Origin: Enterobacter ludwigii
Lineage (GTDB): Bacteria; Pseudomonadota; Gammaproteobacteria; Enterobacterales; Enterobacteriaceae
Length of the DNA: 64,000 bases
Direction of reading: 5' to 3'
Assembly: GCF_001750725.1 (NCBI RefSeq)
Contig: NZ_CP017280.1
Location: 31,332 to 95,331 of the forward strand
The notes under the pieces were generated by a model. The model was not told the origin of the DNA, did no database searches, and worked only from the letters and a program-made list of their open reading frames with translations. This document shows positions 1 to 9,955 of the stretch, piece after piece. Numbering within the stretch: position 1 is the first letter of the stretch; each line of letters begins with the position of its first letter. A program made the position numbers and the translations under genes.

Positions 1-1
1 T

Positions 2-25
2 AAACACAATCGGGTATCGCTATGA
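2..25 (+). CDS. wecB: UDP-N-acetylglucosamine 2-epimerase, last 7 codons only
   Basis: The first bases read in frame as KHNRVSL followed by TGA at 23-25, which overlaps the ATG of wecC as ATGA. E. coli WecB ends in a very similar peptide (NNRISL) with the same overlap, so this is the 3' tail of wecB, cut by the window edge. WecB converts UDP-GlcNAc to UDP-ManNAc, the substrate of the next gene. Confidence 0.7.
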   Translation, partial: KHNRVSL

Positions 26-1284
26 GTTTTACTACCATCTCTGTCATTGGTCTTGGCTACATTGGCTTGCCCACAGCGGCAGCGTTTGCCTCCCGTCAAA
101 AACAGGTTGTGGGCGTGGATATCAACGCGCGTGCGGTGGAAACCATTAACCGTGGCGAAATTCATATCGTGGAGCCCGATCTCGACCGCGTGGTGAAAGA
201 GGCGGTTGATGGAGGATTCCTGCGTGCCAGCACGACGCCGGTCGAGGCGGATGCATATCTTATTGCGGTGCCAACCCCCTTTAAAGGCGACCATGAGCCC
301 GACATGGCTTACGTCGAAGCGGCGGCAAAATCGATTGCACCGGTCCTGAAAAAAGGGGCTCTGGTGATCCTGGAGTCCACTTCGCCCGTCGGTGCTACCG
401 AACAGATGGCGCAGTGGCTGGCGCAAGCCCGACCTGACTTACGCTTCCCGCAGCAGGCGGGCGAGCAAGCTGATATCAATATTGCTTACTGTCCTGAGCG
501 TGTGCTGCCAGGTCAGGTGATGGTAGAGCTGATTAAAAACGATCGCGTGATCGGCGGCATGACGCCAGTCTGTTCTGCACGCGCCAGCGCGCTTTACAAG
601 ATTTTCCTTGAAGGCGAATGTGTGGTGACCAACTCCCGCACCGCCGAAATGTGCAAGCTCACGGAAAACAGTTTCCGGGACGTGAATATCGCCTTCGCGA
701 ATGAACTGTCGCTGATTTGCGCCGATCAGGGGATAAACGTCTGGGAGTTGATTAGCCTGGCGAATCGCCATCCGCGCGTGAATATCCTCCAGCCTGGCCC
801 GGGCGTGGGCGGTCACTGTATCGCTGTCGACCCGTGGTTTATTGTGGCGCAAAACCCGGCGCAGGCCCGCCTGATCCGCACCGCGCGTGAAGTGAATGAC
901 AGCAAGCCACACTGGGTGCTCAGTCAGGTAAAAGCCACCGTAGCGGACTGTCTGGCTGAGAGCGGCAAACGCGCCAGTGAGCTGAAAATTGCCTGCTTTG
1001 GTCTGGCATTCAAACCGAATATTGACGACTTACGCGAAAGCCCGGCGATGGAGATTGCAGAGATGATCGCTGGCTGGCACACCGGCGAAACGCTGGTGGT
1101 TGAACCCAATATTCATGAACTGCCGGCAAAACTGGCGGGCCACTGTACGTTGACCGCGCTGGATGAGGCGCTGGCGACGGCGGATGTGCTGGTGCTGCTG
1201 GTGGATCATAAAGAATTTAAAGCGACGTCCGGTGATGCCGTACGCCAACAGTATGTGGTTGATACGAAAGGTGTCTGGCGTTGA
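22..1284 (+). CDS. wecC: UDP-N-acetyl-D-mannosamine dehydrogenase
   Basis: This cytoplasmic enzyme oxidises UDP-ManNAc twice with NAD+ to give UDP-ManNAcA, the second sugar donor of enterobacterial common antigen. The 420-residue protein has the family length. An N-terminal Rossmann fingerprint GLGYIG lies at residues 10-15 and the catalytic cysteine sits in [13 protein letters not shown] (Cys266). A C-terminal UDP-binding domain follows, containing the [12 protein letters not shown] stretch. The ATG overlaps the wecB stop by ATGA, and the TGA overlaps the TTG start of wecD, so the genes are probably translationally coupled. The identification rests on near-complete similarity to E. coli WecC and on the operon context. 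Confidence 0.97.
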   Translation: MSFTTISVIGLGYIGLPTAAAFASRQKQVVGVDINARAVETINRGEIHIVEPDLDRVVKEAVDGGFLRASTTPVEADAYLIAVPTPFKGDHEPDMAYVEAAAKSIAPVLKKGALVILESTSPVGATEQMAQWLAQARPDLRFPQQAGEQADINIAYCPERVLPGQVMVELIKNDRVIGGMTPVCSARASALYKIFLEGECVVTNSRTAEMCKLTENSFRDVNIAFANELSLICADQGINVWELISLANRHPRVNILQPGPGVGGHCIAVDPWFIVAQNPAQARLIRTAREVNDSKPHWVLSQVKATVADCLAESGKRASELKIACFGLAFKPNIDDLRESPAMEIAEMIAGWHTGETLVVEPNIHELPAKLAGHCTLTALDEALATADVLVLLVDHKEFKATSGDAVRQQYVVDTKGVWR

Positions 1285-1958
1285 GCCACCTGAAGGGGGT
1301 TCTCGAGTCCCTTGAGTGGGAGAGTGCCTTTTTTGGTCTGCCATCAGCCATCGTACGCCTGCGCGACGATGCGCCGGTTCTGACTGACGCCGACTTCACC
1401 GCCTGGCCGCGGGTACAGGCCAGGATCCCCGCAGACCGTGCCGACCTGCTCGATGCGCTCCAGCAACAAGGTTTTCAGCTGGTTGAAGGCGAGGTTGATC
1501 TGTCCATTACGCTCGTCTGCCATGATTCGCCCGGTGCGGAAGTGGCAACGGAGCAGGATATCCCCGCGCTGCGTCAGATGGCGGCGCAGGCGTTTGCCCG
1601 GAGCCGTTTTCGCGCACCGTGGTATGCACCGGACGACAGTGGGCGTTTCTACGCCCAGTGGGTAGAGAACGCGGTAAAAGGCACCTTTGACCATGTGTGC
1701 CTGGTGTTTCGCACTGCAGACGGCCAGATTGAGGGATTTGTCTCGCTTCGTAAGCTCAACGCGAACGAGGGGCGTATTGGTTTATTAGCCGGGCGCGGCA
1801 TGGGCGAAAAACTCATGCAGGCGGCGCTTCACTGGGCGCAGCAGCAACAGCTTTTGACTCTGCGGGTGGCAACCCAGATGGGCAACACCGCCGCGCTTAA
1901 ACGTTATATCGCGAGTGGTGCCAACATCGACGCCACCGCTTACTGGTTATACAGGTGA
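1281..1958 (+). CDS. wecD: dTDP-4-amino-4,6-dideoxy-D-galactose acyltransferase (GNAT family)
   Basis: WecD (RffC) transfers acetyl from acetyl-CoA to dTDP-Fuc4N to make dTDP-Fuc4NAc, the third ECA donor sugar. The 225-residue product matches E. coli WecD (224 aa) through the GNAT fold. The acetyl-CoA loop reads [13 protein letters not shown] near residues 172-184, and the C-terminal block NTAALKRYI...AYWLYR is conserved. The start is TTG at 1281, overlapping the wecC stop by 4 bases with an AAAGGTG ribosome-binding stretch upstream. No ATG or GTG lies at the right place. The N-terminal dozen residues differ from E. coli, as is normal for this gene. Confidence 0.93.
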   Translation: MSHLKGVLESLEWESAFFGLPSAIVRLRDDAPVLTDADFTAWPRVQARIPADRADLLDALQQQGFQLVEGEVDLSITLVCHDSPGAEVATEQDIPALRQMAAQAFARSRFRAPWYAPDDSGRFYAQWVENAVKGTFDHVCLVFRTADGQIEGFVSLRKLNANEGRIGLLAGRGMGEKLMQAALHWAQQQQLLTLRVATQMGNTAALKRYIASGANIDATAYWLYR

Positions 1959-1962
1959 CAAG

Positions 1963-3093
1963 ATGATTCCATTTAACGCACCACCCGTCGTGGGCACTGA
2001 ACTCGACTATATGCAGTCTGCTATGGGCAGCGGCAAACTCTGTGGTGACGGTGGTTTTACCCGTCGCTGCCAGCAGTGGATGGAGCAGCGGTTTCACAGC
2101 GCTAAAGTCCTGCTGACCCCGTCCTGTACCGCATCGCTGGAAATGGCGGCGTTGCTGCTGGATATCCAGCCGGGCGATGAAGTGATCATGCCGAGCTATA
2201 CCTTCGTTTCTACGGCGAATGCCTTTGTCCTGCGTGGTGCGAAAATCGTCTTTGTGGATATTCGCCCGGATACCATGAACATTGATGAGACGCTGATTGA
2301 AGCGGCAATCACGGACAAAACGCGCGCGATTGTGCCGGTTCACTACGCGGGTGTGGCGTGTGAGATGGACACCATCATGGCGATCGCCAAAAAACATGAC
2401 CTGTTCGTGGTTGAAGATGCCGCTCAGGGCGTGATGTCGACCTATAAAGGTCGAGCGCTGGGAACGATCGGCCATATCGGCTGCTTTAGCTTCCACGAAA
2501 CCAAAAACTATACCGCCGGTGGCGAAGGTGGTGCGACGCTGATTAACGACCGTGCGCTGGTCGAGCGCGCGGAAGTGATCCGTGAAAAAGGCACCAACCG
2601 CAGCCAGTTCTTCCGGGGGCAGGTAGACAAATATACCTGGCGCGATATTGGCTCAAGCTATTTGATGGCCGATCTGCAGGCGGCATACCTGTGGGCGCAG
2701 CTGGAGGCAGCGGACCGCATTAATCTTCAGCGCTTGTCCCTGTGGCAAACTTATTACGACGCGCTGCAACCGCTGGCCCAAGCCGGGCGAATTGAGCTGC
2801 CGACCCTTCCGGCTGATTGCGTCCATAATGCCCATATGTTCTATATCAAACTGCGCGATAACGACGATCGCAGCAAGTTGATTGCCTGGCTAAAAGAAGC
2901 CGAAATTCTGGCGGTGTTCCACTATATCCCGCTGCATTCCAGCCCGGCAGGAGAGGCATTTGGGGTATTCGCGGGTGAAGATCGCTACACCACGAAAGAA
3001 AGTGAGCGTTTGCTTCGTTTGCCACTGTTCTACAACCTCGCGCCTGTTAACCAGCGTACGGTGATTAACACCCTTCTGAGTTATTTCGGCTGA
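1963..3093 (+). CDS. wecE: dTDP-4-amino-4,6-dideoxygalactose transaminase
   Basis: This PLP-dependent aminotransferase (DegT/DnrJ/EryC1 family) makes dTDP-Fuc4N from dTDP-4-keto-6-deoxyglucose and glutamate. The product is 376 residues, the E. coli length, when started at the ATG giving MIPFNAPPV. A longer frame upstream only runs back through wecD. The Schiff-base lysine lies in FHETKNYTAGGEGG and the VVEDAAQG motif precedes it. It begins 4 bases after the wecD stop and ends 1 base before wzxE. Its product is the substrate of WecD, so the two neighbours are consecutive steps. Confidence 0.96.
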   Translation: MIPFNAPPVVGTELDYMQSAMGSGKLCGDGGFTRRCQQWMEQRFHSAKVLLTPSCTASLEMAALLLDIQPGDEVIMPSYTFVSTANAFVLRGAKIVFVDIRPDTMNIDETLIEAAITDKTRAIVPVHYAGVACEMDTIMAIAKKHDLFVVEDAAQGVMSTYKGRALGTIGHIGCFSFHETKNYTAGGEGGATLINDRALVERAEVIREKGTNRSQFFRGQVDKYTWRDIGSSYLMADLQAAYLWAQLEAADRINLQRLSLWQTYYDALQPLAQAGRIELPTLPADCVHNAHMFYIKLRDNDDRSKLIAWLKEAEILAVFHYIPLHSSPAGEAFGVFAGEDRYTTKESERLLRLPLFYNLAPVNQRTVINTLLSYFG

Positions 3094-3094
3094 T

Positions 3095-4345
3095 ATGTCT
3101 CTGGCAAAAGCATCGGTGTGGACCGCCGCGTCCACACTTGTCAAAATTGGCGCCGGGCTACTGGTCGTCAAGCTGCTGGCCGTCTCATTCGGCCCTTCAG
3201 GCGTCGGGCTGGCAGGCAATTTCCGTCAGCTTGTGACCGTCCTTGGGGTACTGGCTGGCGCAGGGATTTTCAACGGCGTCACGAAATACGTTGCGCAGTA
3301 CCATGATGATGCGGCCCAGCTTCGCCGTGTTGTCGGTACATCCTCGGCGATGGTCACCGGCTTTTCGACCCTGATGGCGGTTATTTTCCTGCTGGCAGCG
3401 GCACCCATAAGCCAGGGGTTATTTGGTCACACCCATTATCAGGGGCTGGTTCGTCTGGTCGCGCTGGTTCAGCTGGGCATTGCCTGGGCTAACCTGTTAT
3501 TGGCGCTGATGAAAGGCTTTCGTGATGCGGCCGGGAACGCACTGGCGTTAATCCTCGGCAGCGTCATCGGCGTGATTGCCTACTATTTTTGTTATCGGCT
3601 GGGCGGCTATGAAGGCGCGTTGCTGGGGCTGGCGCTGGTACCGGCATTAGTGGTCGTTCCGGCGGCGTTCATGCTAATGCGTCGGGGCACCATTCCGTTG
3701 AGTTACCTGAAACCTCAATGGGACAAGGTGCTGGCAAGCAAGCTGGGAAAATTTACCCTGATGGCGCTCATCACCTCCGTCACGCTCCCTGTCGCCTACG
3801 TGATGATGCGAAACCTGCTGGCGGCGCATTACAGCTGGGACGAAGTTGGGATTTGGCAAGGGGTGAGCAGTATTTCCGATGCCTACCTCCAATTTATAAC
3901 GGCTTCCTTTAGCGTCTATTTGCTGCCAACCTTATCGCGCCTGACCTCCAGGCAGGATATCACGCGCGAAATTTCCCGCTCACTGCGGTTTGTCCTTCCC
4001 GCCGTTGCGGCAGCCAGTTTAACCGTATGGCTATTGCGCGATGTCGCCATCTGGCTGCTCTTCTCCGCGAAGTTTACCGCCATGCGCGATCTGTTTGCCT
4101 GGCAACTGGTGGGCGATGTTCTAAAAGTGGGGGCTTACGTTTTTGGTTATCTGGTGATTGCGAAAGCCTCGCTACGGTTGTATATCCTGGCGGAAATCAG
4201 CCAGTTTGCATTACTGACCGCATTCTCACACTGGTTGATCCCGGCACACGGTGCGCTGGGGGCGGCTCAGGCCTATATGGCAACCTATATCGTTTATTTC
4301 GCTGCCTGTTGCGGCGTATTTTTACTTTGGCGTAAACGCGCATGA
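3095..4345 (+). CDS. wzxE: ECA lipid III flippase (polysaccharide transporter)
   Basis: WzxE moves undecaprenyl-pyrophosphate-linked ECA trisaccharide (lipid III) from the inner to the outer face of the cytoplasmic membrane. The 416-residue protein equals E. coli WzxE in length and consists almost entirely of hydrophobic segments, consistent with 12 membrane spans of the MATE/MOP superfamily. It begins [14 protein letters not shown] and ends in a basic tail (WRKRA). Its stop overlaps the wecF start by ATGA. Flippases of this family tolerate some substrate variation, but the position inside the wec operon fixes the assignment. Confidence 0.95.
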   Translation: MSLAKASVWTAASTLVKIGAGLLVVKLLAVSFGPSGVGLAGNFRQLVTVLGVLAGAGIFNGVTKYVAQYHDDAAQLRRVVGTSSAMVTGFSTLMAVIFLLAAAPISQGLFGHTHYQGLVRLVALVQLGIAWANLLLALMKGFRDAAGNALALILGSVIGVIAYYFCYRLGGYEGALLGLALVPALVVVPAAFMLMRRGTIPLSYLKPQWDKVLASKLGKFTLMALITSVTLPVAYVMMRNLLAAHYSWDEVGIWQGVSSISDAYLQFITASFSVYLLPTLSRLTSRQDITREISRSLRFVLPAVAAASLTVWLLRDVAIWLLFSAKFTAMRDLFAWQLVGDVLKVGAYVFGYLVIAKASLRLYILAEISQFALLTAFSHWLIPAHGALGAAQAYMATYIVYFAACCGVFLLWRKRA

Positions 4346-5421
4346 CTGCACTGATTCACATACTGGGATCGGATATCCCACACCATAACCAGACCGTGTT
4401 ACGGTTCTTCAATGATGAACTGGCATCGGGGGATCCCGACGCTCGTGAGTTTATGGTTGCCGGTCAGGATAATGGCCTGAGCGTGGCGTGTCCGGCGCTG
4501 ACTCTCTCTTTCTGGCCGGACAAGGCTGCGCTGGCGAAGGCGGTTGTTGCCAAAGCCAAAGCGGATCGTGAGCAACGTTTCTTTTTCCATGGGCAGTTTA
4601 ATACCGGCCTGTGGCTGGCGCTCCTGAGCGGGGGGATCAAACCTTCGCAGTGCAGCTGGCATATCTGGGGAGCCGATCTCTACGAAGTCTCCAGCGGCTG
4701 GAAATTCCGTCTTTTCTACCCGTTGCGGCGCATGGCGCAGGGGCGTGTGGGATGCGTTTTCGCGACCCGTGGCGATCTCAATTATTTTGCTAAACGCCAC
4801 CCTGACGTACGCGGTGAGCTACTCTATTTCCCGACCCGAATGAACCCGGCGCTGAACAACATGGCGAATGATACGCCGCGCGAGGGTAAACTGACGATTC
4901 TGGTGGGTAATTCAGGCGATCGCAGCAATGAACATCTTACCGCGCTCAGGGCGGTACATCAGCAGTTTGGCGACACCGTCAATGTGATTGTGCCGATGGG
5001 GTATCCGGCCAATAACGATGCCTATATTGATGAGGTCCGCCAGCAGGCACTCGCGTTATTTAGCGCCGGGAATGTGCACATTCTCCACGATAAGCTGGAA
5101 TTTGATGAGTATCTTGCGCTGCTGCGTCGGTGCGATCTGGGCTATTTCATCTTTGCCCGTCAGCAAGGAATTGGCACGCTGTGTCTGCTGATTCAGGCGG
5201 GTGTGCCCTGCGTACTCAATCGCGAAAACCCGTTCTGGCAGGACATGGCGGAGCAGCATCTGCCGGTGCTGTTTACTTCCGATGTGCTTAACGAAGAGGT
5301 GGTCCGGGAAGCGCAGAGACAACTGGCGCTGGTGGACAAAAGTGCCATCGACTTCTTTAGCCCGAACTACCTCACGCCGTGGCACCGCGCGCTGCGTATC
5401 GCTGCAGGAGACAAAGCATGA
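4342..5421 (+). CDS. wecF: dTDP-Fuc4NAc:lipid II Fuc4NAc transferase
   Basis: WecF adds the third sugar (Fuc4NAc) to ECA lipid II, yielding lipid III at the cytoplasmic face of the inner membrane (glycosyltransferase family 56). The 359-residue length equals that of E. coli. The N-terminus [20 protein letters not shown] and the internal [14 protein letters not shown] stretch are family hallmarks. There is no signal peptide, consistent with a peripheral membrane enzyme. It overlaps wzxE upstream and wzyE downstream by ATGA junctions. Confidence 0.95.
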   Translation: MTALIHILGSDIPHHNQTVLRFFNDELASGDPDAREFMVAGQDNGLSVACPALTLSFWPDKAALAKAVVAKAKADREQRFFFHGQFNTGLWLALLSGGIKPSQCSWHIWGADLYEVSSGWKFRLFYPLRRMAQGRVGCVFATRGDLNYFAKRHPDVRGELLYFPTRMNPALNNMANDTPREGKLTILVGNSGDRSNEHLTALRAVHQQFGDTVNVIVPMGYPANNDAYIDEVRQQALALFSAGNVHILHDKLEFDEYLALLRRCDLGYFIFARQQGIGTLCLLIQAGVPCVLNRENPFWQDMAEQHLPVLFTSDVLNEEVVREAQRQLALVDKSAIDFFSPNYLTPWHRALRIAAGDKA

Positions 5422-6770
5422 GCCAGTTGCAATTCAGCGGCTTACTGATCGTTTGGCTTCTGAGCACTTTATTCATCGCCACGCTCACCTGGTTCGAGTT
5501 TCGCCGGGTGCGTTTTAACTTTAACGTCTTCTTCTCGTTACTGTTTCTTCTGACCTTCTTTTTCGGATTCCCGCTGACCAGCATTCTGGTCTTCCGGTTT
5601 GACGTGAGCGTTGCCCCGCCCGAGATCCTGCTTCAGGCGATCCTGGCAGCGACCTGCTTCTACGCCGTCTACTACGCCACCTATAAAACGCGCCTGCGTT
5701 CAGCGCAATCCACCGCGCCGCGCCGGGCGCTCTTCACCATGAACCGGGTGGAGACGCACCTGACGTGGGTGATGCTGATGACGATCGCGCTGGTAAGCGT
5801 GGGTATCTTCTTCATGCACAATGGTTTTCTGCTGTTCAAGCTCCAGTCCTACAGCCAGATTTTTTCTGCCGAAGTGTCGGGCGTGGCGCTTAAGCGTTTC
5901 TTCTACTTCTTCATTCCGGCGATGCTGGTGATCTTTTTCCTGCGTCAGGACAGCAAAGCCTGGCTGTTTTTCCTGGTGAGTACCGTCGCCTTCGGTTTCC
6001 TGACCTACATGATTGTGGGAGGGACACGTGCAAATATCATCATCGCTTTCGCAATCTTCCTGTTTATCGGCATCATCCGCGGGTGGATCTCTTTATGGAT
6101 GCTGGTGGCTGCTGGGGTGTTTGGCATTGTTGGTATGTTCTGGCTTGCCCTGAAGCGCTACGGGCTCAACGTAGCCGGTGACGAGGCGTTTTACACGTTC
6201 CTCTATCTCACGCGCGACACCTTCTCGCCGTGGGAAAACCTGGCGTTATTGCTGCAAAACTACGACAAAATCGATTTCCAGGGCCTTGCGCCTATTGTGC
6301 GCGACTTTTATGTCTTTATCCCAACCTGGCTGTGGCCAGACCGCCCCGGCGTCGTACTCAACACGGCAAACTATTTTACCTGGGAAGTGCTGAACAACCA
6401 CTCAGGTCTTGCGATCTCACCTACGTTGATTGGCTCGCTGGTGGTGATGGGGGGAAGCTGGTTTATCCTGCCGGGGGCGGTGGTGGTGGGGCTGATCATC
6501 AAGTGGTTTGACTGGCTCTACGTGCGCGGCAACGAAGAAACAAACCGCTATAAGGCGGCTATTTTGCACAGTTTCTGCTTTGGTGCCATTTTCAATATGA
6601 TCGTTCTGGCGCGTGAAGGGCTGGATTCATTCGTGTCGCGCGTGGTTTTCTTCATGGTCGTTTTTGGCATCTGCCTGTTACTGGCCAAACTGTTGTACTG
6701 GCTGTTTGACAGTGCAGGGCTTGTGCATAAGCGCGAGCCGCAGGGCAGCACAACGCTGTCGCAAGTGTGA
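5418..6770 (+). CDS. wzyE: ECA polysaccharide polymerase
   Basis: WzyE polymerises the flipped trisaccharide repeats into the ECA chain on the periplasmic side. The frame is open from 5379, but the ATG at 5418 ([10 protein letters not shown]) gives 450 residues, the E. coli length, and forms the ATGA overlap with wecF. The protein is strongly hydrophobic with about 11 predicted membrane spans. A large loop around residues 265-340 carries the [20 protein letters not shown] region. Wzy polymerases are poorly conserved overall, so recognition depends on the close match plus synteny. Confidence 0.94.
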   Translation: MSQLQFSGLLIVWLLSTLFIATLTWFEFRRVRFNFNVFFSLLFLLTFFFGFPLTSILVFRFDVSVAPPEILLQAILAATCFYAVYYATYKTRLRSAQSTAPRRALFTMNRVETHLTWVMLMTIALVSVGIFFMHNGFLLFKLQSYSQIFSAEVSGVALKRFFYFFIPAMLVIFFLRQDSKAWLFFLVSTVAFGFLTYMIVGGTRANIIIAFAIFLFIGIIRGWISLWMLVAAGVFGIVGMFWLALKRYGLNVAGDEAFYTFLYLTRDTFSPWENLALLLQNYDKIDFQGLAPIVRDFYVFIPTWLWPDRPGVVLNTANYFTWEVLNNHSGLAISPTLIGSLVVMGGSWFILPGAVVVGLIIKWFDWLYVRGNEETNRYKAAILHSFCFGAIFNMIVLAREGLDSFVSRVVFFMVVFGICLLLAKLLYWLFDSAGLVHKREPQGSTTLSQV

Positions 6771-6782
6771 GTAGGGAAAGTC

Positions 6783-7523
6783 ATGACGGATAAAACTTCT
6801 GCACCGCGCTATACGTTGCGCGGTCTGCAGCTTATTGGCTGGCGCGATATGCAACACGCGCTGGATTTTCTGTTCGCTGGTGGTCAGATGAAATCCGGTA
6901 CGCTGGTCGCCATCAATGCGGAAAAGATGCTGGCGGTGGAAGACAACGCCGAAGTGAGAAGCCTGATAGAAGCGGCTGAATTTAAATATGCCGACGGTAT
7001 CAGCGTGGTGCGTTCAATCCGCAAAAAGTATCCTGGCGCTAATGTATCTCGCGTGGCAGGGGCCGATCTCTGGGAGCAACTGATGGCACGCGCAGGGGCG
7101 GAAGGCACGCCGGTATTCCTGATTGGCGGTAAGCCGGAGGTGCTGGCGCAGACCGAAGCGAAATTGCGCAGTCAATGGAATGTTAACATCGTGGGCAGCC
7201 AGGATGGCTACTTCAAACCAGAGGCCCGGCAGGCGCTGTTTGAACGCGTTCGCGACAGTGGCGCGAAAATCATCACCGTGGCGATGGGCTCCCCACGCCA
7301 GGAGATCCTGATGCGTGACTGCCGTCAGGTGTGTCCGGATGCCCTTTATATGGGCGTCGGCGGAACGTATGACGTCTTTACCGGCCACGTTAAGCGCGCG
7401 CCCAAAGTCTGGCAAAACCTGGGGCTGGAGTGGCTGTATCGCCTGCTATCTCAGCCGACGCGGATTACACGACAGATCCGTCTGCTTCGCTACCTTACCT
7501 GGCACTACACCGGGAAAATGTAA
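6783..7523 (+). CDS. wecG: UDP-ManNAcA transferase (lipid II synthesis)
   Basis: WecG transfers ManNAcA from UDP-ManNAcA to undecaprenyl-PP-GlcNAc (lipid I), making ECA lipid II. It belongs to the WecG/TagA/CpsF family (GT26). The 246 residues equal the E. coli length. The family motif appears as [14 protein letters not shown] near residues 167-180 and the [14 protein letters not shown] block near 68-81. The C-terminus is basic and amphipathic, which fits membrane-surface binding. It follows wzyE after 12 bases and is the last wec gene. No clear T-rich terminator is visible behind it. Confidence 0.95.
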   Translation: MTDKTSAPRYTLRGLQLIGWRDMQHALDFLFAGGQMKSGTLVAINAEKMLAVEDNAEVRSLIEAAEFKYADGISVVRSIRKKYPGANVSRVAGADLWEQLMARAGAEGTPVFLIGGKPEVLAQTEAKLRSQWNVNIVGSQDGYFKPEARQALFERVRDSGAKIITVAMGSPRQEILMRDCRQVCPDALYMGVGGTYDVFTGHVKRAPKVWQNLGLEWLYRLLSQPTRITRQIRLLRYLTWHYTGKM

Positions 7524-7720
7524 TCAAAATGTAGCGCGATATGCTGTTCGCGCTGCAACTCCCCTGCAAAACTGCTGCGAATCTGTGCAATGCATTCATT
7601 TTTTTTATGCATCGTTTGCCATTTGCCGCATTTTAAGAAACCATTCGCCCCGTATTTTAGTACCCCTAAAAAACAATACCCGGCCTTAAGTCGGGAAACA
7701 GCAAACACAATCGAGGATCT
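7524..7720 (+). promoter_or_regulatory. yifK leader with CA-rich, GcvB-type target region
   Basis: This 197-base gap between wecG and yifK contains no gene. Just before the yifK start (7696-7711) the leader reads AAACAGCAAACACAAT, followed by a GAGG ribosome-binding site. In Salmonella the yifK mRNA has translation-enhancing ACA motifs that are masked by the small RNA GcvB (established knowledge). The same kind of CA-rich stretch is visible here. Direct regulation in this organism is inferred. Confidence 0.5.
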
Positions 7721-9106
7721 ATGGCAGAGAAAAAACCGGAGCTACAGCGTGGGCTGGAGGCTCGTCATATTGAACTGATAGCGCTGGGCGGCACTATCGG
7801 CGTGGGCCTGTTTATGGGCTCCGCAAGCACGCTCAAATGGGCAGGACCTTCGGTCTTGCTGGCTTATATCATTGCGGGATTGTTCGTTTTCTTCATCATG
7901 CGTTCGATGGGCGAAATGCTCTTCATGGAGCCCGTCACGGGTTCCTTCGCCGTTTACGCGCACCGATATATGAGCCCGTTCTTTGGCTACCTGACGGCCT
8001 GGTCATACTGGTTTATGTGGATGGCGGTCGGCATCTCTGAAATCACGGCGATAGGGGTCTACGTGCAGTTCTGGTTCCCGGACATGGTCCAGTGGATACC
8101 GGCGCTGATTGCCGTGGGGCTGGTGGCACTGGCAAACCTTGCTGCCGTTCGTCTTTATGGTGAAATCGAATTCTGGTTTGCGATGATCAAAGTCACCACC
8201 ATCATCGTGATGATTGTGGTCGGGCTGGGCGTTATCTTCTTCGGCTTTGGCAACGGCGGGCACGCCATTGGCTTTGGTAACCTGACCGAAAACGGCGGCT
8301 TCTTTGCGGGCGGCTGGAAGGGCTTCCTGACGGCACTGTGTATCGTTGTGGCCTCTTATCAGGGGGTCGAGCTTATCGGTATTACCGCGGGTGAAGCGAA
8401 AAACCCGCAGGTTACGCTGCGCAGCGCCGTAGGCAAGGTGCTGTGGCGTATCCTGATTTTCTATGTGGGGGCGATCTTCGTTATCGTAACCATCTTCCCG
8501 TGGAATGAAATTGGCACGACCGGTAGCCCGTTTGTCTTGACCTTCGCGAAGATTGGCATCACGGCAGCAGCAGGCATCATTAACTTTGTGGTTCTGACGG
8601 CGGCGTTGTCAGGCTGCAACAGCGGGATGTACAGTTGCGGACGTATGCTCTACGCGCTGTCCAGAAACAATCAGCTGCCAGCGGCAATGGCGAAAGTTTC
8701 GCGTGCGGGCGTACCGGTTGCGGGTGTGGCGGTGTCGATTGTGATCCTGCTGATTGGCTCTTGCCTGAACTACATCATCCCGAATCCGCAGCGCGTGTTC
8801 GTTTATGTCTACAGCGCCAGCGTGCTGCCAGGCATGGTTCCCTGGTTTGTTATCCTGATTAGCCAGCTGCGTTTCCGCCAGGCACATAAAAAGGCCATCG
8901 CCAGCCATCCGTTCCGTTCCATTCTGTTCCCGTACGCCAACTATTTGACGATGGCGTTCCTGGTTTGCGTATTAATCGGAATGTACTTTAATGAAGATAC
9001 GCGCATGTCGCTGTTTGTCGGGATGATCTTCCTGGCGGCGGTGACCGCGGCGTATAAGCTTTTTGGTCTGGGCCGCCGCGCTACCTCGCAGAAAGTGGAG
9101 GAATAA
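7721..9106 (+). CDS. yifK: amino-acid permease YifK (threonine/serine uptake)
   Basis: This is a 461-residue APC-family transporter with about 12 membrane spans. The N-terminal signature [20 protein letters not shown] (about residues 10-29) and [18 protein letters not shown] near the middle are typical of proton-coupled amino-acid permeases of the AAT group. E. coli YifK has the same length and has been linked to threonine and serine uptake, where it is also called ThrP. It stands alone between the ECA operon and the tRNA cluster. Substrate specificity here is inferred from the orthologue. Confidence 0.92.
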   Translation: MAEKKPELQRGLEARHIELIALGGTIGVGLFMGSASTLKWAGPSVLLAYIIAGLFVFFIMRSMGEMLFMEPVTGSFAVYAHRYMSPFFGYLTAWSYWFMWMAVGISEITAIGVYVQFWFPDMVQWIPALIAVGLVALANLAAVRLYGEIEFWFAMIKVTTIIVMIVVGLGVIFFGFGNGGHAIGFGNLTENGGFFAGGWKGFLTALCIVVASYQGVELIGITAGEAKNPQVTLRSAVGKVLWRILIFYVGAIFVIVTIFPWNEIGTTGSPFVLTFAKIGITAAAGIINFVVLTAALSGCNSGMYSCGRMLYALSRNNQLPAAMAKVSRAGVPVAGVAVSIVILLIGSCLNYIIPNPQRVFVYVYSASVLPGMVPWFVILISQLRFRQAHKKAIASHPFRSILFPYANYLTMAFLVCVLIGMYFNEDTRMSLFVGMIFLAAVTAAYKLFGLGRRATSQKVEE

Positions 9107-9158
9107 GCGGCAAAATGTGCAAACCATAACCAAACGCGCATTTTTTTCAAAAAAGCAC

Positions 9159-9187
9159 TAGACAGCGGGGTCGGAGGTACGTAATAT
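9159..9187 (+). promoter_or_regulatory. promoter of the argX-hisR-leuT-proM tRNA operon
   Basis: A -35-like TAGACA (9159-9164) and a -10-like TAATAT (9182-9187) are separated by 17 bases and lie just upstream of argX. The bases after the -10 (CCAGCCCCGC) form a GC-rich discriminator of the kind seen at stable-RNA promoters under stringent (ppGpp/DksA) control. The boundaries are inferred from sequence only. Confidence 0.55.
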
Positions 9188-9208
9188 CCAGCCCCGCAAC
9201 GGCGCTAA

Positions 9209-9285
<77 letters not shown>

Positions 9286-9351
9286 TTTTAGTCCCGGCGC
9301 TAGAGCTGCGGTGGTCTGAAAAGTAGTCAGTACCGCGTGAAAGAATACAGT

Positions 9352-9428
9352 GGTGGCTATAGCTCAGTTGGTAGAGCCCTGGATTGTGATTCCAGTTGTC
9401 GTGGGTTCGAATCCCATTAGCCACCCCA
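9352..9428 (+). tRNA. hisR: tRNA-His (anticodon GTG)
   Basis: A 77-base tRNA with encoded CCA. The 5' end includes the extra G (position -1) typical of tRNA-His. The anticodon loop is TTGTGAT, giving GTG. Second gene of the tRNA operon. Confidence 0.97.
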
Positions 9429-9449
9429 TTATTGAAAGAGTTGTGAATT

Positions 9450-9536
9450 GCGAAGGTGGCGGAATTGGTAGACGCGCTAGCTTCAGGTGTTAGTGTTCTT
9501 ACGGACGTGGGGGTTCAAGTCCCCCCCCTCGCACCA
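9450..9536 (+). tRNA. leuT: tRNA-Leu (anticodon CAG)
   Basis: An 87-base class II tRNA with a long variable arm, CCA encoded. The anticodon loop is CTTCAGG, giving CAG. The T-arm and acceptor contain a run of eight C, which is also present in the E. coli gene. Confidence 0.97.
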
Positions 9537-9580
9537 CGACTTTTTAATGAATTGAACTAAAAATTCAAAAAGCAGTACAT

Positions 9581-9657
9581 CGGCGAGTAGCGCAGCTTGG
9601 TAGCGCAACTGGTTTGGGACCAGTGGGTCGGAGGTTCGAATCCTCTCTCGCCGACCA
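9581..9657 (+). tRNA. proM: tRNA-Pro (anticodon TGG)
   Basis: A 77-base tRNA with encoded CCA. The anticodon loop is TTTGGGA, giving TGG. It is the last gene of the tRNA operon and is followed within 10 bases by a terminator. No integrase or duplicated 3' tRNA end is seen nearby, so this tRNA cluster is not occupied by an island here. Confidence 0.97.
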
Positions 9658-9665
9658 ATTTTGAA

Positions 9666-9687
9666 CCCCGCTTCGGCGGGGTTTTTT
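9666..9687 (+). terminator. Rho-independent terminator of the tRNA operon
   Basis: CCCCGC-TTCG-GCGGGG hairpin directly followed by six T residues, located 9 bases after proM. Confidence 0.93.
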
Positions 9688-9741
9688 GTTTTCTGCGCCT
9701 TTCCCCCTCTGTAGTGATTCCACGACAACAGCTGGCTTCCT

Positions 9742-9759
9742 TGTCGCGATTCAGCGACA
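9742..9759 (+). promoter_or_regulatory. GlrR binding motif 1 upstream of glmZ
   Basis: A perfect TGTC-N10-GACA palindrome (TGTC 9742-9745, GACA 9756-9759). This is the motif reported for the response regulator GlrR (QseF) upstream of glmY/glmZ in enterobacteria. It lies about 200-215 bases before the glmZ start, a normal distance for a sigma-54 enhancer site. Confidence 0.75.
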
Positions 9760-9804
9760 CATAACACACTGAAAGTAAAAGATATAATAATTTGGCGGCT
9801 TTCG

Positions 9805-9822
9805 TGTCTCCTCCAGACGACA
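9805..9822 (+). promoter_or_regulatory. GlrR binding motif 2 upstream of glmZ
   Basis: A second perfect TGTC-N10-GACA palindrome (TGTC 9805-9808, GACA 9819-9822), centred 63 bases downstream of motif 1, so roughly on the same DNA face (six helical turns). A degenerate third copy (TGTA-N10-TACC) may lie at 9846-9863. Confidence 0.75.
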
Positions 9823-9834
9823 TTTCGTCGTGTT

Positions 9835-9902
9835 TATCAGCAGGTTGTAGGGTCTAAGATACCGCTCAACAACATAATTTCCTTTTATCTTAAAATGTTG
9901 CG
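9835..9902 (+). promoter_or_regulatory. candidate IHF sites between GlrR motifs and promoter
   Basis: TATCAGCAGGTTG (9835-9847) differs by one base from the IHF consensus WATCAANNNNTTR. TAAAATGTTG (9891-9900) matches the inverted consensus in part. An IHF bend between enhancer and core promoter is usual for sigma-54 systems. Which of the two is used, if either, cannot be told from sequence. Confidence 0.4.
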
Positions 9903-9928
9903 CGATGTAAAAGTTCTGCGTGTCAAGT

Positions 9929-9949
9929 TGGCACGTTACGTGCAATAAT
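9929..9949 (+). promoter_or_regulatory. sigma-54 promoter of glmZ (with possible overlapping sigma-70 -10)
   Basis: TGGCAC with GG at 9930-9931 and TGCA with GC at 9942-9943 are exactly 10 bases apart, the sigma-54 -24/-12 spacing. They place initiation at about 9955-9956, the expected first base of GlmZ. An AATAAT hexamer (9944-9949) could serve as a sigma-70 -10, but no good -35 lies 17 bases upstream. Confidence 0.75.
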
Positions 9950-9955
9950 GTACGT

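Noticed and set aside
9659..9955. Integrated island next to the tRNA cluster
   Set aside because: tRNA 3' ends are common integration sites, but there is no integrase, no repeated tRNA end and no change in character. The region is filled by a terminator and the glmZ control sites.
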